Shown here piece by piece: positions 8,901 through 15,330 of a DNA stretch of 35,881 nucleotides (position 1 is its first letter; each line of letters begins with the position of its first letter). Under the pieces are notes generated by a model. That model was not told where the DNA came from, ran no database searches, and saw only the letters and a program-made list of their open reading frames with translations. The stretch is from contig NYZE01000049.1 in assembly GCA_002685965.1 (NCBI GenBank), positions 1 through 35,881 on the forward strand, written 5' to 3'. The stretch is from Planctomycetota bacterium (GTDB lineage: Bacteria > Planctomycetota > UBA1135 > GCA-002748355). The translations under genes were made by a program, and so were the position numbers.

Positions 8901-9424
8901 GCGAACCGTGTGAGCTCGAGCGCTTCCTGGGCGGTGCCCGGGTCGAGCACCGGGATGTGCAGCATCGAGGCGACCGGCCGCTGGTCCTGCTCGTTCGGGC
9001 TCGTCATGCACGACGGATCGCCAGCGCTGACGATCACCATGCCGCCCACTGTGCCGATGTACGGAATCGTCGCCAGCGGATCGCCCGCGTACATCAACCC
9101 GAGGTGTTTCATCGCGACGATCGACCGCGCGCCAGCGAGCGACGCGGCGAACGCCATCTCGAGCGCGATCTTCTCGTTGATCGAATACTCGAACGTGATG
9201 CCGAGCTGCGGCGCCAGTCGCGCGAACGTGTCCGTGATCTCCGACGACGGCGTCCCCGGATAGCCGCAAGCGAACGCGACGCCTGCCTCGAGCGCGCCCC
9301 GCACGATGGCCTCGTTCCCGAGGATGAACGCCGCGTGCCCTTCCCGGTCGACGATCAAAGGGTCAACCGGCCGCTCAGAGCGGCTCTTCTCGTCGCTCTT
9401 GTTGTCGACCGAAACCTCACCCAC
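5951..9424 (-). CDS. iorA: IorA-type 2-oxoacid oxidoreductase alpha chain fused to a GltD/NfnB-like FAD-NAD(P)H oxidoreductase and ferredoxin domain
   Basis: This 1157-residue protein joins three modules. Residues about 36-570 are IorA: the pyrimidine-domain motif GYPGTPSSEI (54-63), INEKIALEMAFAAS (82-95), CPHRG (391-395) and the thiamine-diphosphate/Mg motif GDSTFFHSG (457-465) with MDNEVTAMTG. Residues 593-605 are a Cys cluster, followed by a GltD-type iron-sulfur N-domain (CxxxCPxxxxC at 637-646; Cys 677, 680, 684, 688). Next come the FAD motif GAGPCG (734-739), the NAD(P)H motif GGGNSAID (866-873) and the C-terminal FAD segment AAGDLAPGDG (1003-1012). After a proline-rich linker (1041-1047) a Cys-rich ferredoxin-like tail (1100-1150) ends with CVACGVCAQFCP. 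In ordinary IorA the ferredoxin domain follows the thiamine domain directly, so the flavin module looks inserted. Start is GTG at 9424. It is the first gene of the operon. The inferred role is 2-oxoacid oxidation linked to NAD(P) through the built-in flavin. Confidence 0.92.
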   Translation of the reverse strand: MGEVSVDNKSDEKSRSERPVDPLIVDREGHAAFILGNEAIVRGALEAGVAFACGYPGTPSSEITDTFARLAPQLGITFEYSINEKIALEMAFAASLAGARSIVAMKHLGLMYAGDPLATIPYIGTVGGMVIVSAGDPSCMTSPNEQDQRPVASMLHIPVLDPGTAQEALELTRFAFELSERSHLPVILRPTTRVCHTRAEVTFGQMRKREVRGFTRDPSHLVPIPAHARKLRAEVDERLEIARDELRRSGFLRRSGNAKTMIVAAGVPAAVCADILREQDCDDSVSLLRLGAPFPLPESWLVEELQRVDRVLVVEELLPFVEDTVLRLCAQNALRVDVFGKRTGHLPTRYEYTPELIGAAMHDALGIDYAPATPTEHVPTPVRAPTLCAACPHRGAFFAARAAFGNDVLFFNDIGCYTLGFGEPLDSADALLSMGAGFTLAAGVSRTTGQKTVGFMGDSTFFHSGMPALLNAIKEGVDMVAVIMDNEVTAMTGFQESPSAEIEKGRIQRRVDLAGVVRALGAERVEVVDPNDLAVTVAAFRKARETEGLSVIITERPCPVFTQRIGDAAVMEEPCQSVEAKAATTYTIDHDLCQHCGRQACGHRCGQSATHAFEQAMARARSLENGVPVAPVEVAPCASACPLFLCVQGYAAHIASGDYAAALELIMAGLPLPSSVCRVCHRPCEVACVRADQDEPVAINDLKRFVVDWADAQEEFPYAPTLEPEHGRHVAVVGAGPCGLAAAHELRLRGYAVTVYDSDAEPGGLLLTGVPRYRLPLDVLRRDVARIRATGVEFVGERRLGGDLHLDELVEQHDAVLLAIGTSRSRSLELDGPDGSEGPELVDALAYLRSSRGSGAATGRHVVVIGGGNSAIDSARTALRSGAERVVIACLESRAELPAIRSEIAEAAQEGIEIRTRVCAVRRTADGIELVGVEPRVEGRFDPDNFQPVAGTENVVPADQVIVAIGQTVDRAAFGNGNTLDWHDGRLAVDSTTLATPRRGVFAAGDLAPGDGTVTGAIATGLRAAWGIDRAMRGNDAADRRPPPPPARASAGSVRPGVERIDRAGRQRPPELDEAARRSSFDEVTGTLDEASARAEAARCMICGACGNCRSCIDLFGCPAFFVDGNKPQISEDLCVACGVCAQFCPNGAIKPVEVEA

Positions 9425-9534
9425 GCCGGCATCCTATCCGCGACAAAATGCGGCCCGCGGTTCCTCGTTTGTCGGGTTGCTCGCCAGCAGGAACTGGTTG
9501 TCCAGACACGGTCGCTCCTCGCAGTACACCCCAC

Positions 9535-9690
9535 ATGCGACACCTGACACACACTGCCGGAGTCCTGGCTTCTCTTCTCGCGCTTGGTCTCGGGGTTCCC
9601 CGTGCGGCCGGCCAAGAGCAGTTCGCCGAGATCTCGAATCAGCGCCTGGCAGATACTCGATTCGCAACTCGGTCGCTGATCGTGCGCGAG
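9535..9690 (+). pseudogene. Possible 5' fragment of a secreted-protein gene
   Basis: From ATG 9535 the frame encodes MRHLTHTAGVLASLLALGLG and continues PRAAGQ, which has the shape of a Sec signal peptide: basic/polar start, hydrophobic core of about 15 residues and an A-x-A-like cleavage region. About 25 plausible mature residues follow (EQFAEISNQRLADTRF). Beyond about 9690 the frame stays open to 9924, but that stretch is antisense to the integrase fragment and rich in Arg/Ala/Ser, as expected for a shadow frame. No good Shine-Dalgarno sequence precedes the ATG. It may be a gene truncated by the integration event, or chance. Confidence 0.3.
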
Positions 9691-9904
9691 CTCCTGCCGG
9701 CTGCGACTCGGGCGTCGCCGGTTCGCCACGCAGGTAGCGCGCGACGACCTCGCGATAACGCCGCCTGCTCTCGGGCGTTCCGTGCTCGCCGAGCGCGATC
9801 TGGCGCCGTCGTCCGTCGGGGTCGCGAAGGATGGTGTAAGCCTGTCCGCTTCGCTTGTGCCGAAGGTAGCTCGGCACGTCTTTTTGTCTCCTCAACTCGG
9901 TCAT
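9680..9904 (-). pseudogene. Tyrosine-recombinase (integrase) N-terminal remnant
   Basis: From ATG 9904 the frame starts MTELRRQKDVPSYLRHKRSG and has a segment LGEHGTPESRRRYREVVARYL. This resembles the arm-type N-terminus of phage/integron-like integrases common in planctomycetes, whose usual pattern is PSY-x-LHK-x-SG followed by GPHGTPESxxxYxxLIAEWL. That resemblance is from memory of the family. An AGGAG ribosome-binding site (9914-9918) sits nine bases before the ATG, so the 5' end looks genuine. After about 75 residues the similarity ends; the frame stays open to 9434 but shows no core-binding or catalytic R-HxxR-Y motifs in any frame. The remnant lies immediately downstream of a tRNA gene, the normal place for such an integrase. 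The left boundary given is approximate. Confidence 0.55.
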
Positions 9905-9926
9905 CGGACACGTCTCCTGGCTGAAG

Positions 9927-9944
9927 TGTTGGACTTGTCCAACA
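9927..9944. repeat. 18-bp palindrome upstream of the integrase remnant
   Basis: TGTTGGACTTGTCCAACA consists of perfect 8-bp arms around a TT centre. It lies 22 bp upstream of the integrase ATG, just outside its ribosome-binding site. It could be a repressor operator or recombinase arm site. Confidence 0.5.
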
Positions 9945-9966
9945 GTTCTCAGCGCACAGAAGCGCG

Positions 9967-9983
9967 TCCTCCGAGAAGGAGGA
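9967..9983. repeat. 17-bp inverted repeat
   Basis: TCCTCCGAGAAGGAGGA has 6-bp arms around a 5-base centre. It is the second of three palindromes between the integrase start and the tRNA-Pro gene. Confidence 0.45.
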
Positions 9984-9986
9984 GTA

Positions 9987-10000
9987 CCCAACGCGTTGGG
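9987..10000. repeat. 14-bp perfect palindrome
   Basis: CCCAACGCGTTGGG is a perfect palindrome 17 bp beyond the CCA end of the tRNA-Pro gene. Its CCAAC/GTTGG arms echo the TGTTGGAC arms of the palindrome at 9927-9944, so the two may be related sites for one DNA-binding protein. Confidence 0.5.
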
Positions 10001-10017
10001 ATCGCCACGTTTAGAAC

Positions 10018-10095
<78 letters not shown>

Positions 10096-10141
10096 AACCT
10101 GGGGGAGAAGGGCGGGAAGCATAGCGAGGGGGCGGTGGGAC

Positions 10142-11257
10142 TCAAGCGATGGGGTGGACCTTGAGGAGCTCGCCGAGGACGGCAGTGGCGTAGCTGCCTT
10201 TGGGCAGGGAGAAGTCGAGCACCAGGTCGTCACCCTCGCGCGCGATGCCCGCTCGGGCGAGTGGGACGCGGAGGGCACGGCGGCCACCCTTTTGCGACCA
10301 GGGGCCGCCTACATCGAAGGAGTCCCAGGTGAGGTGGAGCTGCTCCATGGCAGTGGACTCGATGTCGGCCTGGGCGCCGGCGGCGCGGAGGCAGGCTTTG
10401 CCGGGCAAGGGTGCGCTCGGTGAGATCTCGAAGCGGGCGAGGCGCGGCGCTTCTTCGGCGGCATCCTTCACGAGGAAGCAGGCGCCGTTGTCGTGCTTGT
10501 AGGCAATGTCGCCGTCGCAGACCTGGTCCAGGGTCTGGAGGCGCGCGGCAAGAACGCGGTTGAAGACCTCGGATTGGACGGCAGAGGTACAGAGAGAGAG
10601 GAAGCGCTTGGGGAGGGAGCGGACGCCGGGTTCGGCGCGGCCACGTTGCTCGGCCGTCGACAGCGCGCGGCGGACGAGGCCGTCGCTTGACCCTTCGGCA
10701 AAGAGGCGCAGAAACTCGTCGAAGTCCCCGGCCAGGAGCGCGCGGCCGAGCTTCGGCGTGACGCCGCGGTGGCCGAAGCGTTGTTCGCCGAACCAGTTGG
10801 GCAGGCCGCGCGCGGTGAGCACTTCGATCACCTCGCGGGCGCGCGCTTCGTCCCCGTCAGCGGTGTCGCGCACGCGGATCTGGAAGCGATTGCTGCGCAG
10901 GTGACCGACCTTGAGCTTGTTGCCGTGGCGAGTGACTTCGAGCACGTCAAGCCCCGCAATGTCGACGGCTTCGACGTCTTCGGGGGAAGCGAACTCGAGC
11001 GAGAGCCACTGGCGAGTGACGGCGTTTCGATCCTTCAAGCCGGCGTGACCGAAGTCGTCCTCGCGCCGGCCAAAGGCCCGTGCGAGGCGGCGGATGACCT
11101 CGAAGGTCGTCAGCTCGCGCTTCTCGATGCGAAACCAAAGGTGCGTGCCCTCGCCCGTGAGCTCGTAGGCGAGGCGCTCGTCGACGACGAAGTCCTCGGG
11201 CTCGGCCCGCACGCGGCCAGTGATGGCCGGGATGTCCTGGGTAAGGAAGTCGGTCAC
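10142..11257 (-). CDS. truD: tRNA pseudouridine(13) synthase TruD
   Basis: This 371-residue protein converts U13 of tRNA (notably tRNA-Glu) to pseudouridine. The TruD signature GLKDRNAVTRQ is at residues 73-83, with Asp76 the expected catalytic nucleophile. The second hallmark NWFGEQRFG is at 154-162. The family's TRUD insertion domain follows, and the C-terminal part contains FDVGGPWSQKGGRRALRVPL. Length is slightly above that of the E. coli enzyme. The start is GTG at 11257, overlapping the stop of the upstream cytochrome gene by 4 bp (GTGA), so the two are translationally coupled. It ends 46 bp before the tRNA-Pro gene on the same strand. No missing key residue was seen. Confidence 0.95.
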   Translation of the reverse strand: MTDFLTQDIPAITGRVRAEPEDFVVDERLAYELTGEGTHLWFRIEKRELTTFEVIRRLARAFGRREDDFGHAGLKDRNAVTRQWLSLEFASPEDVEAVDIAGLDVLEVTRHGNKLKVGHLRSNRFQIRVRDTADGDEARAREVIEVLTARGLPNWFGEQRFGHRGVTPKLGRALLAGDFDEFLRLFAEGSSDGLVRRALSTAEQRGRAEPGVRSLPKRFLSLCTSAVQSEVFNRVLAARLQTLDQVCDGDIAYKHDNGACFLVKDAAEEAPRLARFEISPSAPLPGKACLRAAGAQADIESTAMEQLHLTWDSFDVGGPWSQKGGRRALRVPLARAGIAREGDDLVLDFSLPKGSYATAVLGELLKVHPIA

Positions 11258-11598
11258 TTCTTGAACTGATACACGTCGTGACAGCGCTGGCAGGACTTGT
11301 CGAGGTCGGTGAAAGCGGCGCGCGCACCAGCAACGGTCTTGGCCTCGGCCAAACGATGCACGTGTGATTGGGCGTCGGCGAGCATGCGCGCGTAGTCCGG
11401 CTCGGGCCGGACCTGCTTGAGCACACTGCTGGTGAGCAGGTGGGCGAGCGCCTGGGCATGAGTCCGGGCGATGCCTACCTCACCGCGGTCGAGCGCCGCC
11501 TTGGCCGCGGTCCGCACCCGATCCACGTCAAACATGACATCACGGCTGGAGCGGGTGCACCCCCCCACCACGATCAGCACGCACAACATGGCTCGCAT
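11254..11598 (-). CDS. Small lipoprotein with C-terminal haem c site (cytochrome c'-like)
   Basis: This 114-residue protein begins MRAMLCVLIVVGGC, a short signal ending in a lipobox-like VGGC (Cys14 lipidated if processed). Its single haem-binding motif CQRCH is at residues 103-107, seven residues from the C-terminus. A haem site at the extreme C-terminus of an otherwise helical protein is the layout of class II cytochromes (c' and c-556). Residues 23-100 are predicted helical, and Met22 could be a sixth ligand. It would be anchored to a membrane on the outer side of the cytoplasmic membrane and carry electrons, or act as a gas- or redox-sensing haem. Its haem would be attached by the ResB/CcsA system encoded at 26869-30104. 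It overlaps truD by 4 bp and is divergent from the rRNA methyltransferase operon with only 29 bp between start codons. Partner and function are unknown. Confidence 0.8.
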   Translation of the reverse strand: MRAMLCVLIVVGGCTRSSRDVMFDVDRVRTAAKAALDRGEVGIARTHAQALAHLLTSSVLKQVRPEPDYARMLADAQSHVHRLAEAKTVAGARAAFTDLDKSCQRCHDVYQFKK

Positions 11599-11627
11599 CC
11601 GGGCATCATGCGCCTAACCTCCGCCGG

Positions 11628-12791
11628 ATGCCGCGCCGTCCCTCCGAACTTCCGACCCTCAAGTTGAGCGTCCGCGCCACTGGGCGGCATCCGGTCTTCT
11701 GGCGCAAGCAGGTACGGCGGCCCGAACGGCCGATCGCTGCCGGCTCGCTGGTCTTCGTCGAGGACAAGCTGGGGAGACCCGTCGGCACGGGGTTTTACAA
11801 CTCGCGCTCACAGCGCGCGCTGCGAATGATCGATCGCGGCCGCAGGCCCGTCGGTGAGGCGCACGTGATGGAGCTGGTCGAGCGCGCCATCACCTGGCGC
11901 GAGCAGGCCCTCGGCCTACCCGAGCGCACCAACGCCTACCGCCTCGTTCACGCCGAAGGCGACGGTGTGCCCGGACTGATCCTCGACCGACTCGGCGACT
12001 ACATCGTGGCTCAGGTGTTCTGCAAGGGCATCGAGTCGCTCATGGAGGGCATCGGCGAAACTCTGCTCGCTCGCTTCCCCGGCAGCAAGCTCGTGCTGCG
12101 CGTCGACGCGCACGCACGCAAGCTCGAGGGCATCGATCTCACCGAGACCGGCGCCGTCGACACCGCCGAGCTGACCGAGGAAGGCCTGCACTATGGCTTC
12201 GTTCCCGGCGCTGGACACAAGACAGGGTTCTTCTGCGATCAACGGGAGAACCGCCTCGCGTTCGCAGAGTTCGCGCGTGGTCGCAAGGTGCTCGACCTGT
12301 TCTGCAACAGCGGCGGCTTCGGCATGCACGCCGCGCGCAGCGGGGCCAAGAGCGTGCGCGCGGTCGACCTCGACGAGGACGCGGTCGCACTCGCGCGCGG
12401 CAACGCCGAGCGCAACCAATCGCGCGTCGACTTCGTGCACGGCGACGCCTTCGAGGTACTGCGCGGCGAGGCCAAGGACCACGACTGCATCGTGCTCGAT
12501 CCGCCCAAGTGGATCGCCGGCGACAAGGACCGCGACCACGGGCTCGGCCGCTACCTCGACGCAAACCGGCTCGCGTTCGCAGCACTGGCACCCGGTGGCC
12601 GACTCCTGACCTGCTCGTGCTCGGGTTCGCTCTCCGAGGACCACTTTCTCGCGGTGCTGCGCGAGGCCGCGGCGCGCGCCAATCGCGACGCACGCCTGCT
12701 ACGCATCACGGGTGCGGGCCCCGACCATCCAGTGGCGCTCGAGTGTCCGGAGACACGCTATCTCAAGGCCGCTTGGTTGGAGGTCCGGTGA
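11628..12791 (+). CDS. rlmI: RlmI-like 23S rRNA (cytosine-5) methyltransferase
   Basis: This 387-residue protein belongs to the RlmI (YccW) family of S-adenosylmethionine-dependent 23S rRNA m5C methyltransferases. Residues 8-80 form a PUA-like RNA-binding domain, followed by the EEHD-type middle domain with LVHAEGDGVPGLILDRL. The Rossmann methyltransferase domain has HKTGFFCDQREN (197-208), the SAM-binding motif LDLFCNSGGFG (222-232), DPPKW (291-295) and TCSCSG (328-333), with Cys residues typical of m5C chemistry. The ATG at 11628 gives a start consistent with the PUA fold. It is the first gene of a plus-strand operon and its stop overlaps the next gene's GTG by 4 bp. E. coli RlmI modifies C1962; the exact target here is inferred from family membership. 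Confidence 0.92.
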   Translation: MPRRPSELPTLKLSVRATGRHPVFWRKQVRRPERPIAAGSLVFVEDKLGRPVGTGFYNSRSQRALRMIDRGRRPVGEAHVMELVERAITWREQALGLPERTNAYRLVHAEGDGVPGLILDRLGDYIVAQVFCKGIESLMEGIGETLLARFPGSKLVLRVDAHARKLEGIDLTETGAVDTAELTEEGLHYGFVPGAGHKTGFFCDQRENRLAFAEFARGRKVLDLFCNSGGFGMHAARSGAKSVRAVDLDEDAVALARGNAERNQSRVDFVHGDAFEVLRGEAKDHDCIVLDPPKWIAGDKDRDHGLGRYLDANRLAFAALAPGGRLLTCSCSGSLSEDHFLAVLREAAARANRDARLLRITGAGPDHPVALECPETRYLKAAWLEVR

Positions 12792-13921
12792 AGCCATTCG
12801 AGCTGTTCTGCGCGTGTCTGCCGGGGATCGAGTACATGCTCGCCGCGGAGATGACGAATCTCGGGCTCGGCACCGTCACCCCCGAGCCCGGCGGCGTGAC
12901 GTTCGCGGGCCACAAGAACGCGATCTACCGCGCCAACCTCGAGCTCGGGTTGTGCAGCCACGTCCTGTTGCGCCTGGGGCGTTTTCACGCGCGCGGCCTG
13001 CCCCACCTGCTGCGCAAGACCGCCACACTGCCGTGGGAGAACTTCTTGAAGCCCGGAGAGCCGGTCGCCATCCGCGTCATGTGCCGCAAATCGAAGCTGT
13101 ATCACTCCGGCGCAGTCGAGCAGCGCGTGCGCTTGGGGATCTTCGAACGCTTGCACGACATGCCGCCCATGCCGAAGAAGGACGGCCAGGCGACGGTGCA
13201 TGTCCGCATCGTCGACGATGAATGCACGCTGTCGTATGACACGACCGGGACGCCACTGTGGCGGCGTGGCTGGAAAGAAGACGTGCGCAAGGCGCCACTG
13301 CGCGAGGACCTGGCACGGGCACTGATTCTGGCATCGGGCTGGGATCGGAAGTCACCGTTGATCGACCCGTTGACTGGTTCGGGCACGGTCGTGATCGAGG
13401 CGGCGACGATGGCGCGCCAACTCGCGCCCGGTCGCAAACGGTCGTTTCTGTTCGAGACCTCGCCCTTGCTCGATACAAAACGCTGGCAGCAGGTGCGGGA
13501 TGCGGCGACCGAACGCGAGCTGACGACAGCGTCGCCGATCTTCGGCAGTGATCGAGATGCGGGCGCAATCAAAGCAGCAGGGGCTAACGCCGAGCGCGCC
13601 GGGGTCGCCGGGGACATCGAGTTCGCGTGCACTTCGCTCAGCGAGTCGCCCGGCTTGTGCGGCACGCCGGCGGTCGGGGAGCTGGGCTTCGTCGTCACGA
13701 ATCCGCCGTATGGGCATCGCATTCCTGACAAGGACGGACTGATTAGCCTCTACCAGAAGCTCGGGCACATGGTCGGCGAGCTACCGGGGCGGTGGACCCT
13801 GGCGCTCTTGAGCACGAATCGGCGCTTGGCGCACAAGGTCGGCATGCCCATGCAACGGGAGTTTCTCACCGACCACGGCGGCCTCAAGGTCAACGCCTTC
13901 CGCTACGCTCCGACGGCATGA
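12788..13921 (+). CDS. rlmL: THUMP-domain class I RNA methyltransferase, RlmL N-half/YpsC-like
   Basis: This 377-residue protein matches the THUMP plus methyltransferase half of RlmL, which makes m2G2445 in 23S rRNA, and the stand-alone YpsC proteins of other phyla. The THUMP region spans about 45-150. It is followed by GTPLWRRGWK and the linker REDLARALILASGW. The SAM site is DPLTGSGTVVIEA (193-205), and the N6/N2-methyltransferase motif TNPPYG is at 304-309. The C-terminal RlmK domain of enterobacterial fused RlmKL is absent, as is common outside gammaproteobacteria. The start is GTG at 12788, overlapping the rlmI stop by 4 bp; a longer in-frame extension upstream is antisense-like and lies inside rlmI. 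Its stop overlaps the next gene (ATGA), so all three are coupled. Confidence 0.9.
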   Translation: MKPFELFCACLPGIEYMLAAEMTNLGLGTVTPEPGGVTFAGHKNAIYRANLELGLCSHVLLRLGRFHARGLPHLLRKTATLPWENFLKPGEPVAIRVMCRKSKLYHSGAVEQRVRLGIFERLHDMPPMPKKDGQATVHVRIVDDECTLSYDTTGTPLWRRGWKEDVRKAPLREDLARALILASGWDRKSPLIDPLTGSGTVVIEAATMARQLAPGRKRSFLFETSPLLDTKRWQQVRDAATERELTTASPIFGSDRDAGAIKAAGANAERAGVAGDIEFACTSLSESPGLCGTPAVGELGFVVTNPPYGHRIPDKDGLISLYQKLGHMVGELPGRWTLALLSTNRRLAHKVGMPMQREFLTDHGGLKVNAFRYAPTA

Positions 13922-15330
13922 AACCGGCGCTCCTCCTCCTCCCCCTATCGTTCGCGCCCGCCTCGTTCCTTGGACAAGACGCTCAAGCGGGCCAGGTCGC
14001 CCAGTTGAAGGTCGCCGAGTTGACGGCCGCCGAGTTGACGGCGCTGAAGGAGATCACGCTCGCGCGCGTGCGGAAGACGATCCGCTTTCTCGCTGCCGAC
14101 GAGTTGAAGGGCCGCGATACATCGTCGCCCGGACTGCACAAGGCGAGCGAGTATGTCGCGCAACGCTTCAAAGCGGCCGGCCTCGAGGGCCTCGGTCCGG
14201 ATGGCAGTTTCTTTCTCGCCGCGACCGTGAAGGTGCCGCCGCAGCTCGGCTTCCAGTTGAAGGGCAGCGAGGGCGAGATCAAGTGCCACGGGTTGCTCGC
14301 CGCAGGAGCGAAGCCGCTGCGCTACGCCGGCAAGATCAGCAGCGAAGTCGTGAAGGGACAGCCGCTCTTTTTTCCCAACCCGGACAGCCGCAACGAACGC
14401 AGCGCGATCATGACCACGGTGCGCCGGGCCTCGCGCGCGGCGCGCAAGGGCGCGACGGCGTTGTTGGTGCAGACCGAGCAGGTCAGTCGGCTCGCTCTGG
14501 CGGCGAAGAAGCTCGACACGGAAGAGGGCAGGGGATTGATCGGGCTGGTTTCGCGTTCACGGATTCCGATCCTGCTCGTTCCCGGCTGGGGGCAGCCGGG
14601 GACGTTCATCGTCGACATCCCGCAGGCGGTCGAGGCGCCGGACGACAACCGCAACGTGTGCGGCGTGCTGCCCGGAAGTGACGCGAAACTGAGCAAGGAA
14701 GCCGTGCTCATCACCGCGCACCTCGACCACATCGGCACGCGAACATCGCGCCGTGGTGGGTCGGAGAAGGACACGATCAACAACGGCGCCGACGACGACG
14801 CTTCCGGGTGCACGGGCGTCATGTCTCTCGCCGATGCCTTCGGCGCGCTGAAGACGCGGCCGAAGCGGAGCGTGATCTTCATGACGTTCTGGGGCGAGGA
14901 GCGCGGCCTCTTGGGCTCGAAACACTTCTGCGCGCACCCGGCGTGGCCGCTCGAGAAGATCGTCGCCAACGTCAACCTGGAGATGCTCGGGCGGCCGGAG
15001 GAGGGGGCCCAGCACAAGGCGTGGATGACGGGCTGGACCAAGTCCGACCTCGGCGAGCTGATGGCGCTGGGTGCTGCCCGCGTTGGCGTCGAGGTGTTTC
15101 GCCACCGTCGCTTCAGCCCGATGCTCTACGGCTCGAGTGACAACGCGTCGTTCGTCCGGGCCGGCGTGATCGCGCACAGCTTCTCGGCCGGGTCGCTGCA
15201 CGAGGACTATCACAAACCGGGTGATGAGTGGGAGAAGCTCGACTTGCCGCACATGACGAAGGTGATCCAGGGGATGTTCACCGGGTGCTTGCCATTTGCT
15301 CACGGCAAGTTGACGCCGCGGAAGAAGTAG
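13918..15330 (+). CDS. Secreted M28-family metallopeptidase
   Basis: This 470-residue protein is a zinc aminopeptidase-like M28 enzyme. An N-terminal signal peptide (MKPALLLLPLSFAPASFLGQ) directs export. Residues about 130-250 form a protease-associated-type insertion. The two-zinc catalytic domain carries HLD (268-270), GADDDASG (290-297, bridging Asp), GEERG (326-330, base and ligand), NLEMLGR (353-359, where an acidic ligand is Glu instead of the usual Asp) and YHKPGDEW (431-438, His ligand). All metal ligands appear to be in place. A short repeat VAQLKVAELTAAELTALKE lies at residues 27-45. The ATG at 13918 overlaps the stop of the rRNA methyltransferase gene, an unexpected pairing of a secreted peptidase with rRNA modification. 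Substrate is unknown; family members release N-terminal amino acids from peptides. Confidence 0.9.
   Translation: MKPALLLLPLSFAPASFLGQDAQAGQVAQLKVAELTAAELTALKEITLARVRKTIRFLAADELKGRDTSSPGLHKASEYVAQRFKAAGLEGLGPDGSFFLAATVKVPPQLGFQLKGSEGEIKCHGLLAAGAKPLRYAGKISSEVVKGQPLFFPNPDSRNERSAIMTTVRRASRAARKGATALLVQTEQVSRLALAAKKLDTEEGRGLIGLVSRSRIPILLVPGWGQPGTFIVDIPQAVEAPDDNRNVCGVLPGSDAKLSKEAVLITAHLDHIGTRTSRRGGSEKDTINNGADDDASGCTGVMSLADAFGALKTRPKRSVIFMTFWGEERGLLGSKHFCAHPAWPLEKIVANVNLEMLGRPEEGAQHKAWMTGWTKSDLGELMALGAARVGVEVFRHRRFSPMLYGSSDNASFVRAGVIAHSFSAGSLHEDYHKPGDEWEKLDLPHMTKVIQGMFTGCLPFAHGKLTPRKK

Larger units (their letters stand above)
9425..10017. other. Integration-scar region without an intact gene
   Basis: About 590 bases lie between the iorA start and the 3' end of the tRNA-Pro gene. 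No intact gene was found. The right part holds an integrase N-terminal fragment read leftwards (start 9904) and three palindromes close to the tRNA end. The left part holds a rightward open frame with a convincing secretion signal (start 9535). The two fragments meet near 9680-9700. The remaining stretch, 9425-9534, must contain the iorA promoter, but no clear sigma-70 boxes were seen; a GGAT lies near the iorA GTG. Confidence 0.6.

Noticed and set aside
9434-9560. Cys-containing minus-strand reading (CVSGVACGVYCEERPC) downstream of the integrase fragment
   Set aside because: It has no start of its own and is the far end of the open frame that continues from the integrase remnant; no family was recognised.
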